Shown here: positions 23,441 to 34,875 of the stretch, piece by piece
Position numbering within the stretch: position 1 is the first letter of the stretch
How the letters are laid out: the number at the start of each line of letters is the position of its first letter
From: Conus ventricosus
Lineage: Eukaryota; Mollusca; Gastropoda; Neogastropoda; Conidae
DNA length: 64,000 nucleotides
NCBI GenBank assembly: GCA_018398815.1
Contig: CM031609.1
Location: forward strand, 29,917,434-29,981,433
Direction of reading: 5' to 3'
Notes under the pieces: generated by a model
Seen by the model: only the letters and a program-made list of their open reading frames with translations
What the model was told of the DNA's origin: nothing
Database searches by the model: none
Translations under genes and position numbers: made by a program

Positions 23441-25545
23441 GGGCATGGCAGAACATGAATGGGGCAGGGTAGGGCAGATCATGAAAGGGCAGGGCATGGC
23501 AGAACATGAATGGGGCAGGGCATGGCAGAACATGAATGGGCAGAGCATGGCAGAACATGAATGGGGCAGGGCATGGCAAAACATGAATGGGGCAGGGCAT
23601 AGCAGAACATGAATGGGGCAGAGCATGGCAGAACATGAATGGGGCAGGGCATGGCAGAACATGAATGGGGCAGGGCATAGCAGAACATGAATGGGGCAGG
23701 GCATGGCAGAACATGAATGGGGCAGGGCATGGCTGAACACGAAAGGGCAGGGCATGGCAGAACATGAACGGCGGGGCAATGGCAAAACATGAATGGGGCA
23801 GGGCATGGCAGAACATGAATGGGCAGGGCATGGCAGAACATGAATGGGCAGGGCAGGGCAAAACATGAATGGGGCAGGGCATAGCAGAACATGAATGGGG
23901 CAGGGCATGGCAGAACATGAATGGGGCAGGGCATGGCATAACATGAATGGGGCAGGGCATGGCTGAACACGAAAGGGCAGGGCATGGCAGAACATGAACG
24001 GGCGGGGCATGGCAAAACATGAATGGGGCAGGGCATGGCAGAACATGAATGGGGCAGGGCATGGCAGAACATGAATGGGGCAGGGCAGGGCAAAACATGA
24101 ATGGGGCAGGGCATAGCAGAACATGAATGGGGCAGGGCATGGCAGAACATGAATGGGGCAGGGCATGGCATAACATGAATGGGCAGTGCATGGCAGAACA
24201 TGAATGGGGCAGGGCATGGCAGAACATGAATGGGGCAGGGCATGGCAGAACATGAATGGGCAGGGCAGGCAAAACATGAATGGGGCAGGGCATAGCAGAA
24301 CATGAATGGGGCAGGGCATGGCAAAACATGAATGGGGCAGGGCCTGGCAGAACACGAAAGGGGCAGGGCATGGCAGAACATGAATGGGGCAGGGCATGAC
24401 AGAACATGAACGGGCAGGGCATGGCAGAACATGAAATGGGGCAGGGCATGGCAGAACATGAAGGGGCTGGACATGGCAGAACATGAATGGGGCAGGGCAT
24501 GGCAGATCATGAAAGGCAGGACATGGCAGAACATGCAGGGCAGGGCATGGCAGAACATAGGAGGGCAGGGCATGGCAGAACATGCATGGGGCAGGGCATG
24601 GCAGAACATGAATGTGGCAGGGCATAGTAGAACATGAAAGGGCTGGGCATGGTAGAACATGAATGGGGCAGGACATGGCAGAACATGAAAGGGCAGGGCA
24701 TAGCAGAACATGAATGGGGCAGGACATGGCAGAACATGAAAGGGCAGGGCATTGCAGAACATGAATGGGGCAGGGCATGGCAGATCATGAAAGGCAGGAC
24801 ATGGCAGAACATGAAAGGGCAGGCATGACAGAACATGGATGGGGCAGGGAAGGCAGGACATGAAAGGGCAGAGCATGACAGAACATGAATGGGGCAGGGC
24901 ATGGCAAAACATGAATGGGGTAGGGCATGGCAAAACATGAATGTGGCAGGGCATAGCAGAACATGAATGGGGCAGGGCATAGCATAACATGAATGGGGCA
25001 GGGCATGGCAGAGCATGAATAGGGCAGGGCAGGCAGAACATGCATGGGGCAGGGCATGGCAAAACATGAATGGGGCGGTTCATGGCAAAAACATGAATGG
25101 GCGGGGCATGGCAATACATGAATGGGGAAGGGCATGGCAAACATGAAAGGGCAGGGCATGGTAAAACATGAATGGGGCAGGGCATGGCAAAACATGAATG
25201 GGGCAGGGCATGGCAAAAACATGAATGGGGCAGGGCATGGCAGAACATGAATGGGGCAGGGCATGGCAGGACATGAATGGGGCAGGGCATGGCAGAACAT
25301 GAATGTGGCAGGGCATGGCAGAACATGAATGTGGCAGGGCATGGCAGAACATGAATGGGGCAGGGCATGGCAAAACATGAATGAGGCAGGGCATGGCAGA
25401 ACATGAATTGGGCAGGGCATGGCAGAACATGAATGGGGCAGGGCATGGCAAAACATGAATGAGGCAGGGCATGGCAGAACATGAATGTGGTAGGGCATGG
25501 CAGAACATAGGAGGGCTGGGCATGGCAGAACATGAAACGGCAGGG
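23440..25545. repeat. Minisatellite C, unit about 26 bp
   Basis: Units are built from CATGGCAGAA, CATGAATGGG and GCAGGG, with frequent one-base-shorter variants. Homogeneity is highest at 23.5-24.4 kb and at 25.1-25.5 kb. The core CATGGCAGA is shared with minisatellite B, so C seems to have arisen from B by unit change. A 684-codon minus-strand frame (23479-25533) is a by-product of the repeat: it translates as PCPIHVLPCPA-type repeats of about 26 residues. Confidence 0.9.
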
Positions 25546-25810
25546 CGTTAAGCTGTGTCAAGACATGACAGGACCGGACAGAACAAGTCAGGATGTGACA
25601 ACACGATGCCAAACATTTCAGAACAGGGCAAGACGAGAACTGTCAGAGTACGACGAGACATTCTAGGGCGAGGTGAAACCGGACGGTGTTGGAAAGGGGT
25701 ATTTAGAACAAGACTGGACAGGAGAGGACAAGACAAGACGGGACCGACAGTACATGAGGACTAATCAAGACAAGATAGGGTGACGACACAGGATAAGACA
25801 GAGAAAGACA
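25546..25810. repeat. Diverged right edge of the minisatellite
   Basis: GACAGGACC, GACAGAACA and GACAAGAC-type words persist with decreasing density, the mirror of the left edge at 19.0 kb. Confidence 0.6.
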
Positions 25811-26074
25811 AATGTGTTCACCAGTTCAAACGTTACACCTTTTTATTATCTTTTTATGAAGCTGCATTTCATCTCCGACATTTTTTTTTCAAGTTTAAAT
25901 TTTGTTAGAAAACTGATGGTACTGAACAATTGTTCTGAATTACATCGTCTCTTGAAAAACTGTGTGTAACCTATACTGCTGCTTGAATGACCATACGTAC
26001 CCAAGGACCTCTTTCCAGAATGCCTGTGTGTACTAAACATGTTTCCCAAAGTCCCTATGTTCTTTCAAAAATTT

Positions 26075-26720
26075 GATATACAAATCTATGAGCCAGAATG
26101 ACTGTATGCATTCTAACACTGTGCCAGAATGACTGTATGCATGCTAACACTGTGCCAGAATGACTGTATGTATGCTAACCTTATGCCAGAATGACTGTAT
26201 GTATGCTAACACTGTGCCGGAATGACTGTATGTATGCTAACACTGTGCCGGAATGACTGTATGTATGCTAACACTGTGCCAGAATGACTGTATGTATGCT
26301 AACACTGTGCCAGAATGACTGTAGATAAAGTGACACTGTTCCTAAATGACTGTATGTAACCCAACACTGTGCGAAAATGACTGTGTAACCCATCACTGTG
26401 CCAGAATGACTGGTTGTATGTAGCCTAACACAGTGACAGAATGACTGCTTGCATCAAAACACAGTAACAAAATGAATGTGCATCATAACAGTGACAGCAT
26501 TACTGTTGTCATCTAAACACAGAGTCAGAATAAATGTTTGTCCTAACAGTGACAGATTGACTGGGTGTGTCTAACAATTGTGACAGAATGACTTTATGTA
26601 GCCTAACACTGTGCGACAATGACTTTATCCAGCCTGAAACAGTGAAAGAATGACTGTATCCTAAACCAGTAGCAAAATGGCTAAAACCTAACACTGTGCA
26701 TGACTGACTATGTGTTGATG
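26075..26720. repeat. Minisatellite D, unit about 31 bp
   Basis: Tandem units contain GCCAGAATGACTGTATG, then TATGCTAACACTGT. The first eight or nine units (26090-26335) are nearly identical; later ones to about 26720 are shorter and diverged (CCTAACACTGTG with AATGACT). Diverged relatives reappear at 29.9-30.35 kb. Confidence 0.85.
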
Positions 26721-27229
26721 GCGTACATTTTATCATAAATGTATGCTTTAAATCAATACCTTTATGCCAGTGTTTTACTCTTTTATCTGAATAAATGAAA
26801 AACAGTGAGTGATGTTTGATCCTTACATTAATAAGATTTTACTGTTTTGTGCAAACACAGTATATGTGCACACGTGCCACTCTTTTTTTCCAAAACACTG
26901 TAGTCAACAGCTGCATTGTTTTCGCACGAAATTAAATACGAAGTTATTCCAGCCTGAAAGGGAAACATTTACAGAAATAGTCATTTGCGCAATATTGTCC
27001 AGTTAAAATATGTGAAAGTAATTTCTCAAAAGGATATACAAGCCTTCTGCAGAATTAATAAAACAAACTTTATCTTCCATCCATCAAGGTGATTATTTGT
27101 TATTACATTTTTTTCCCAATTCGTCTTGGTTTCAAGCATGCAATGGGAACAAAATACAGCATAACAAACATGGACATTTCTGAGGGTCATGGGGTATGTA
27201 ATAGCGGTCGAAATTCAAAGAAGTAAAAT
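26721..27229. other. No gene seen
   Basis: AT-rich unique-looking DNA between minisatellite D and the LINE endonuclease. No exon with both splice sites, RNA gene or repeat could be supported. Confidence 0.4.
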
Positions 27230-28806
27230 ACTGAGGATTGTTCCTTTCACCCTTGGCACACGGAATGTGCGTGTCCGCTGGATAGAGACGATGCAACCAG
27301 GTCTCCGAGGAGAACAGCTCTAGTTGGAAAAGAACTCGCTCGGTATAACAACAGCATCGCAGCCTTGAGTGGGGCCCAGCCTGTGGGACAGGGGGAACTT
27401 TGTGAAAGGGGCTCTGGCTAAACCTTTTTGTTTTGGAGCGGCAGAGGAAGTAAAGAGCGATGAAAAGCTGCTGTCGGCTTTGCAGTGAAGACAGCTCTTG
27501 TGGGCAAGCTAGCTGGACCTCCAAAGGGAATGATTGACAGGATGATGACCATGAAACTCCCCCTTCGATTTGGAAAGGAGCACCTGACAATTATCATCGC
27601 CTCCAGGCCGACCGTGACCAACCCAGTTCACATGGACAAATTATACGAGGATCTTCACTCTATCATTGCTGCTATTCCGAAAGCAGACAAGCTTGCCATA
27701 CGTGGTGATTTCAACGCTAGAGTCGGTTCTGACCGTGACTCCTGGGAAGGCGTCATGGGCAAACAAGGAATGGGCCACAGCAATAGACTCATACTACTCC
27801 AGACCTGTGCTGAGCATGCATTGCTGATCACCAAGACAGTCGTCCACCTCACTACCCGTAACAGGACATCATGGATGCTTCCCTGCTCCTACATTGGCAT
27901 CTCATTGACTACACCATTGTCAGTAAGAGGGATAGACAGGATACAAGTGTCACCAACCCCATGTGCGGTGCTGAATGCTGAACTGACTACCATCTCATAG
28001 TCAGCAATTTTAAAATCCAGATCCAACCCAAGAGATGCTCGCAAGGGAAGAAGCTCAAGATGGCTTAATGTCACCAAGCTCAAAAACACCAAAACCTAGC
28101 AGTTGTTTGTCGACACTCTGGAGGCGAATGCTTGGAATCCGCCTCTGGACAACCAGAGTGTAAAAACCAACTGGTCGACCTTCAGAAAACTGGTATACGA
28201 CACTGGTGCTGAGGTCCTGGGACCAGCAACCAAGAAACTCAAGAACTGGTTTGATGAGAACGGCTATTGGATGAGAAACATCTGGTGCACGATGTGATCC
28301 TCAGCGACACGAAGTCCACCTCCAAATAAGACGCGCGCAACAACATATACAGAACAATTCAAGAGAATCCACGAAAGATGCAAGACATGGCAGAAAAGCA
28401 AAGCTGACGAGGCATGATGTAAAGAACGTTTATAATGCCTTGAAAGAAATCCATGGGCCTACTTCATCGGGATCATCACTCCTGTTCAGCGCTGATGGAA
28501 ACACATTGATCACTGACGAGGAACAGATCTTGGAACGCTGGGCAGAACACTTCAACAACGTACTGAACCACCCATCATCTATCAATTACAAAGCCATCGA
28601 CTGATTCCCTCCTGTGCCTACCAACAAAGAAATGTATGAACCACCAACCTTCTTGGAGACCCAGAAAGTGATGTATTTGCCGTCCAGTGGCACAACTCCT
28701 AGCTCAGATTCTATACCAGCTGAAGTCTACAACGAAGGTGGCACAGACATGACAGAACATTCCATGCACGCATCAGCTTGATCAGCCACCTGCGTATCCA
28801 CAAATT
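27230..28806 (+). mobile_element. LINE with apurinic-type endonuclease, RT largely deleted
   Basis: From about 27240 the DNA reads as the endonuclease (EEP/APE family) of a non-LTR retrotransposon of the type often annotated as craniofacial development protein 2-like. Recognisable segments are a TLGTRNVR start, IAALSGAQ (from an original SE(T) motif), an intact GDFNARVG active-site motif (about 27706), and a TWMHP-like TSWMLP. A linker region follows (28103-28297), then the N-terminal edge of the RT (ALKEIHGPTSS, LITDEEQILERWAEHFNNVL, and PAEVYNEGG). At about 28740 it jumps to a C-terminal RTFHARISLISHLRIH segment, so most of the RT is missing. Several stops and frame breaks make it non-functional. 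Confidence 0.7.
27485..28000 (+). pseudogene. LINE endonuclease domain, open for 171 codons
   Basis: The frame carries the middle and later part of an EEP-fold nuclease that would nick target DNA for retrotransposition. MKTALVGKLAGPPKGMIDRM corresponds to the region after the first catalytic Glu. DFNARVGSDRDSWEGVMG holds the conserved Asp and Asn. HLTTRNRTSWMLP corresponds to the T-W segment before the DYI/SDH motifs. The final Asp-His catalytic segment (normally DHR) is degraded near 27990, where the frame runs to a stop. The upstream part, including the first catalytic residues, is in other frames at 27240-27480. Confidence 0.65.
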
Positions 28807-29063
28807 ATACCCCCCCCCCCCCCCCCCCCCCCTCAAAGCGCCAAGATGACTGAAGTGGTTCTCGTCGACTCGACGGATGAACAACACAATTTGTTCCTTT
28901 GTGCCATCAATCATGAGTGTGTGTGTGTATTTATGGTCATTTACATAGTTATATACACGATAAGGATGATAGATAAGCGCACAATAACAAGCCTTGCCCT
29001 AGTCCCACTATATCCCCATCCCACCCCACCCCAGCTTACCACACACACACACACACACACACA

Positions 29064-29114
<51 letters not shown>

Positions 29115-29152
29115 GCGCGCGCGCACACACGCACACACGCACACACACACAT
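28807..29152. repeat. Poly-C tract and CA/CACG compound microsatellite
   Basis: Poly-C at 28808-28831. CA repeats, then about a dozen GCAC units, a CG run and more CA lie at 29041-29152. They are simple repeats with Z-DNA potential. The interval between them contains no supported gene. Confidence 0.9.
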
Positions 29153-29249
29153 ATCATGACCTACTGGTGACAGTGATTTCAAGGACGGTCCACTCACCTT
29201 CAGAGCGAGCGAAGAGGGAGGAGAGTTGCCAGAGTGATGGGAGGTAATG

Positions 29250-29351
29250 GTGGAAAGGGGTGGGGGTTGTGAAAGCAGGGTTTCGCCTATCCGTTCCCTG
29301 GTGGAAAGGGGTGGGGGTTGTGAAAGCAGGGTTTCGCCTATCCGTTCCCGT
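29250..29351. repeat. Tandem duplication of about 51 bp
   Basis: The block starting GGTGGAAAGGGGTGGG and ending GCCTATCCGTTCC is present twice back to back with no visible difference. Confidence 0.85.
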
Positions 29352-29622
29352 TTATTCAGCTCGCCAAACGGAACGTGAGGTAATGTGGACGAAGATTCAA
29401 AAGATAGTTCATTGCTTGTACGGGGGAGGGGGGGGGGGGGGGGGGGAGGGCAAGAAAGCGCTGCAGGTGTCATGGGTGTAAGAGTGGATATGTAAATATA
29501 CATGAAGACACAAACACACACATGGATTGAAGGAACATCTAAGTCGATGAAAAAACAAATTCTATCACTTGTGAAATGAGTAAGGAAACAACTGTAAGGA
29601 GTGCCGTTGGCACATAGATAAC

Positions 29623-29661
<39 letters not shown>

Positions 29662-30420
29662 AGAGTGGGCGTGTTCATTCAAGTGGGGGAGGCCATGGCA
29701 GCAAGACGAATGCGTACCATTGTAAACAATATCAGTTGATCGGTTGGGTGCATAGGTAGTTATATATGGTGCTTTTTGTCCCTGATATGCTAACAGTCGG
29801 TGGCATCGCATAAGCGGATTTTTAAAAGCAGTTTTTTTTTTTTTTGCAACCCAGCAAAACTTTTTTTTTAAGCACCCAGTGCGGCTGGCGAAATTGCGTA
29901 TGACTGTCATTCGCACTTAAACAACGAAACCCTGTGTTTACTGGGGCACGTTTAAATGACTGTACAAATGTATAATCACTCCTTTAAAACCTGACAGGGT
30001 TTGAATAATGACTGCATGTTTCAATACTGTAAGGTTAATCACTGTCAGGTAACACATTTTGATTATTAAATCACCTTTTCACGGTAGTATAATAAATTAA
30101 GGGGCCTAACACTGAGTGTATAAGGCCCGTGCGCCCAAACACGTGTATATAAAATGATCCAATCACGTTTTTAAAATGAAAGGGTCTTTCCTAATCTATC
30201 TAAATTTGATTGTGCTCACACTGTCCCCAAAAAAAAATCCCCGTAACACTGGTTTTGATGATTGCATCTTTTAATGTGTGTAAAAAGAACTGTTTTATCG
30301 TGATACTTTATTTTAAAATGACTGTGTATCTTCTAATTTTCAACCAAAACATCTCTTGGTGTCTTGACACTTTTCCTTTAATAGGGGAATTTTGGTTTTT
30401 TAAAAAATTACCCAACGGGC

Positions 30421-30421
<1 letters not shown>
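29352..30421. repeat. No gene: G-run, GA repeat and diverged minisatellite D units
   Basis: A G-rich run lies at 29420-29448, and GA repeats at 29625-29665. From about 29895 to 30350, diverged words of minisatellite D (AATGACTGTA, CCTAACACTG, TAACACTGGTT) recur irregularly. Quality worsens toward 30.4 kb. Confidence 0.5.
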
Positions 30422-30454
<33 letters not shown>

Positions 30455-30456
30455 TT

Positions 30457-30532
<76 letters not shown>
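30422..30532. repeat. Three long poly-G blocks
   Basis: G runs of about 30-37 bases at 30422-30452, 30459-30495 and 30500-30532 are separated by short T runs. The length and regularity suggest a sequencing or consensus artefact over a G-rich site. The clean counterpart at 33597-33614 has a single G run. Confidence 0.8.
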
Positions 30533-30534
<2 letters not shown>

Positions 30535-32354
30535 GCGTAGGGGGGTGTTGTGTGTGAATGATAGGGTTTTGGTTCTATTTTTATTGGGATGGTGTGATAT
30601 CTTTGTGAGGTTTTGGGGTAATGGGGAAGAAATAAAAAATAAAAAAAAAAAAAAGGGAAAAAAAGGTTGTGTGGTGGGGGGGGGGGGGGGGGGTTTTTAA
30701 GGGGGAAAGGGAAATAAAAAAAAAAAATTAAGATTGATGATGGGGGTTGCTGTAACTACTTATGAAGTGAGTAAAGGGGATGTGGTGGTGGTTTTTTATG
30801 TAAGTGTGTGTGTATGTGTGTGTGTATGTGTGTGGGGTTGTAGGGGATTTTTGCCAACTGGTGGAAGGGGGTGGGTATGTGTGTTTTTTTATTTTTGGAT
30901 ATTGATGCCTGGGGGGTTTTGTTGTTCCCCGTTTGGAAATGAGATGGATTCTTTATTTTGCGTTTAAAGCTTCCCTGTGACTGCCGAGTGCCTAAAATTT
31001 TAATGGTCGTGTTGTGTTGGGGGTGGTTAAGTGTAGGGCGACGGGTTTGGGTCGGTGGTGGGGATAGCCCGGGTTCGGATCGTTTTTCAAGTGTGCGTGA
31101 TTTCCCCCTTTTAGATCTTGCCACACAGTGGCGTGGGTGGCAATTTTGTTGCGGGTCTGACATGAAATGTCGTTTGATGTGAAGGGTTTTTGGGGCCCCG
31201 TAAGTGGTGTTTGGTTTTGGGGAGGGGGAGATTTTTTCAGTTGGGTTTAAAAGCACAAAAAACCCCCAAATCATCGAGAACGACGGAAAAGTCATCAAAC
31301 CAGAACAAGGGTGGGGAGTGGGGAGTTTGGGGGCAAACAATATACAAACAGAAGCACCAAAAACAACTGCCCCAAAACAAATTTCTACACCCACTAAAAA
31401 ACTTCACCCCTCCCCCCCAAAACCCGAAACCATTGCTAAACCTCAATCAAAAAAGAAATAAACCCAAAATTACCCCTACAGCCAAATCTCATTAAAGACA
31501 GACACCAAACAGGCCCCCCCTTCTACCTCTCCCCCAAAAAACACAAAAAAGAAAACACTGGCAGACCCCTTTTTCGCCCGCCGCTCCCCATGAAAACATT
31601 TCGCAAAAACCTAGACTTTCCTCCTTCAACCCATAGTACAAAAACCCCCCCACATCCTCAAAAAAAACCCAAACCCCCACACTAACTGATTAACTCGCAC
31701 AAAACAGACCCCCTTTTTCAACCCCGCCTCCCTTACACTTGACGTGGTGTCACTCTACAAATTTTATCCCCAAAATGATGGACTAAGGGCCCTCACATTT
31801 TTCCTTGAAAAAGGGCCCCCCCCAACCCAAAAACCCCCTCCCACACCCCTTGGTCAAATCGCTGAATTTCCTCACCCTGAACACATTTTTAATTCAAAAC
31901 ACAATTCTCACAATTAGTGGTGTTTTCCATGGGTACCCAAAAAGGGACCCCCTATTTGCCCCTTTTATGGGACACTTGGGAAACCGCCTATCAAAAACCC
32001 TACACAGGCCCCCCCCAACATCGAAGTAAAAAAGGGATACGATGATGGGGCTGGGAGCCACATCTATCCAAAAAAAGACCCCCTCAATTCCTCAACTTTG
32101 CCCGAAAACCTTTCCCTCCTTAACCCCACTTACCTACACCTTTCGCGTCGGCAACTTCCTAGACATCACCATTCCCCAGAAGAAAGGGCCTACTCAAAAC
32201 CCCTTTTCCACAAAAAACCCACCCACGCACATGCAAACCCAGACTACCCTTTTCCCCCCCACAACCCCCCAAAATAAAAACAGCATCCCCTACTCCAATT
32301 TCTCCCTTTTCGCAACTCTGCTCCAGCGAGAAAAAACTTCACTAAACCAAAAAC
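30533..32354. mobile_element. Noisy duplicate of the Penelope-like element
   Basis: 30533-31250 matches 33610-34320 (minus-strand GIY-YIG end of the element), and about 31320-32354 matches 34960-35990 (plus-strand RT part). Differences are mostly smearing of di- and trinucleotides into homopolymers (for example CAC to CCC). The reading frames are destroyed. It ends at the 1000-N gap, on the other side of which the clean copy starts. It is most likely a false duplicate or the second haplotype in poor sequence rather than an independent old insertion. Confidence 0.7.
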
Positions 32355-33354
32355 NNNNNNNNNNNNNNNNNNNNNNNNNNNNNNNNNNNNNNNNNNNNNN
32401 NNNNNNNNNNNNNNNNNNNNNNNNNNNNNNNNNNNNNNNNNNNNNNNNNNNNNNNNNNNNNNNNNNNNNNNNNNNNNNNNNNNNNNNNNNNNNNNNNNNN
32501 NNNNNNNNNNNNNNNNNNNNNNNNNNNNNNNNNNNNNNNNNNNNNNNNNNNNNNNNNNNNNNNNNNNNNNNNNNNNNNNNNNNNNNNNNNNNNNNNNNNN
32601 NNNNNNNNNNNNNNNNNNNNNNNNNNNNNNNNNNNNNNNNNNNNNNNNNNNNNNNNNNNNNNNNNNNNNNNNNNNNNNNNNNNNNNNNNNNNNNNNNNNN
32701 NNNNNNNNNNNNNNNNNNNNNNNNNNNNNNNNNNNNNNNNNNNNNNNNNNNNNNNNNNNNNNNNNNNNNNNNNNNNNNNNNNNNNNNNNNNNNNNNNNNN
32801 NNNNNNNNNNNNNNNNNNNNNNNNNNNNNNNNNNNNNNNNNNNNNNNNNNNNNNNNNNNNNNNNNNNNNNNNNNNNNNNNNNNNNNNNNNNNNNNNNNNN
32901 NNNNNNNNNNNNNNNNNNNNNNNNNNNNNNNNNNNNNNNNNNNNNNNNNNNNNNNNNNNNNNNNNNNNNNNNNNNNNNNNNNNNNNNNNNNNNNNNNNNN
33001 NNNNNNNNNNNNNNNNNNNNNNNNNNNNNNNNNNNNNNNNNNNNNNNNNNNNNNNNNNNNNNNNNNNNNNNNNNNNNNNNNNNNNNNNNNNNNNNNNNNN
33101 NNNNNNNNNNNNNNNNNNNNNNNNNNNNNNNNNNNNNNNNNNNNNNNNNNNNNNNNNNNNNNNNNNNNNNNNNNNNNNNNNNNNNNNNNNNNNNNNNNNN
33201 NNNNNNNNNNNNNNNNNNNNNNNNNNNNNNNNNNNNNNNNNNNNNNNNNNNNNNNNNNNNNNNNNNNNNNNNNNNNNNNNNNNNNNNNNNNNNNNNNNNN
33301 NNNNNNNNNNNNNNNNNNNNNNNNNNNNNNNNNNNNNNNNNNNNNNNNNNNNNN
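32355..33354. other. Assembly gap (1000 N)
   Basis: Exactly 1000 N, a scaffolding gap. It separates the noisy and clean versions of the same Penelope-like element. The 375-443-codon frames running across it are meaningless. Confidence 0.99.
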
Positions 33355-33958
33355 ATATTTAAAAATGATATAGGAGGTTTTAGAACTACGCCAATGACAT
33401 TGACAAACAAAGCACAAGACAAGACACGATGCATTTCAACCACTTGGGTCTTCATCAGGCGAAAATAAATCACATTTAACATGTGGGACAGTACAAACTA
33501 CGAAAAACGAAAAAAGAATGAAAAATGACTCATCCGTAATTGTCCATGAAGGCGGAAATGACATGAGGCCAGGGGATTATGGGAGAGGAAACAGAGGGGG
33601 GGGGGGGGGGGGGGGTTGCGTCAGGAGGGTGTGTGTGTGTGATATGATAGGGTTGTGTGTCTAGTTTATTGGATGGTTGATATCTTTGTGATGGTTGTGG
33701 TAATGGTGGATAGATAATATGGAAAAAAAAAAAAAAAAAGAGAAGAAAGGTGTGTGTGTGGGGGGGGGGGGATTTAAGGGGAAGGATCAAAACAAAATTA
33801 AGATTAGATAGATGGAGGGTTGCTGTAACTACTGTATGAAGTGAGTGAAGGGGATGTGGTGGTGGTGTATGTAAGTGGTGTGTATGTGTGTGTGTATGTG
33901 TGTGTGTTGGTAGGGGATATTGCCAACTGATGTGGAAGAGGTGGGTATGTGTGTTTGG

Positions 33959-34297
33959 TTATTGTTGGATATTGATGCCTTGGGGGTGTAGTGTGCCCAG
34001 TTTGGAAATGAGATGGGATTCTTGAGTTGTGCGTTCAAAGCTGTCACTCTGTGACTGCCAGAGTGCCATAACTTTGACATGGTCGATGTTGTGTTGGGTG
34101 TGGTTGAAGTGTAGGGCGACGGGTTTGGGTCGGTGGTGGCGGATATCAGCCAGGTGTTCAGCGATGCGTGTTTCAAGTGTGCGTGACGTTTCCCCTATGT
34201 AGATCTTGCCACACAGCTGGCAGTGGATGGCATATATAAATGGTATGCGGCTCTGACATGAGAATTGCGTTTGACTGTGAAGGATTTTTGGGGCCAT
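33959..34297 (-). pseudogene. GIY-YIG endonuclease domain of the inverted Penelope-like copy
   Basis: The minus-strand frame is open for 112 codons and includes CQLCGKIYIGETSRTLETRI, EHLADIRHHRPKPVALHFNH and the terminal SHLISKLGTLHPQGIN. In this class of Penelope nucleases the GIY motif is replaced by variants, while the YIG, Arg (in TLETRI) and Glu (in AEHL) of the catalytic core are visible. The preceding C-rich segment is part of the usual CCHH-type spacer. It belongs to an incomplete copy, as the RT upstream on this strand is disrupted between 34300 and 34590. Confidence 0.75.
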
Positions 34298-34875
34298 TAA
34301 GATGGTTGTTTGGTGAAGGGGCAGATTTTGCAGTGAGTTGACATTGGGTCATACCACAGGTGAAGTGTGGTTTGTTACAACACTGAACAGACACAAAACA
34401 GACTGTCCACAATTTTAACCAGTCAACTACTTCCCACACTCGAGACTTTGCTACCAATCAGGAGAATGCGGGCTACATTCTGCGATACCTGTACAATGCC
34501 AATTGATAGCCATCCTACCCAAAATCAATTGCATGCAGGTGGTTAGAGGAGCTGCCGTCTGTAACTTTGTACTAGATTCATCTTACCGAAGCACATCATC
34601 TCTAGGATACCACTAATGTATGCGGCAAGGCTGCATTATTGGAACGGGTTCCCGTTGGAGAATTTGACATTTGCATGTTGATAGGATCATCTCCTGGACA
34701 GGCCCCGAACGAAAATTTGGTAGCATGCGTCTAGGGTGGAACTGAGTAGTTAGGTAGCATGTGCGTCGGTGGGTTTGTAGAAACATGGAGGTTTTAGTAG
34801 GCATCTTCAGGGAGATGGTGATGTCTAGGAAGTTGACCGACTGCGAAATGGTGTAGGTAAGTCGGATAAGATCGG

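Noticed and set aside
21780..25545. Possible CRISPR-like array (regular repeats of 24-26 bp)
   Set aside because: There are no unique spacers between units, units are directly abutting, and the setting is eukaryotic.
23258..25612. Very long minus-strand open frames (up to 684 codons) with PCPIHVLPCPA-type repeats
   Set aside because: They are translations of a 26-bp minisatellite with no stop in that frame. Several frames are open at once and there is no start context, domain or codon bias.
30533..32354. An old, independently decayed Penelope insertion
   Set aside because: Differences from the clean copy are mainly smearing into homopolymers, and the arrangement is the same, so an artefact or second haplotype is more likely.
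32042..33482. Frames of 375-443 codons
   Set aside because: They cross the 1000-N gap and consist mainly of unknown residues.
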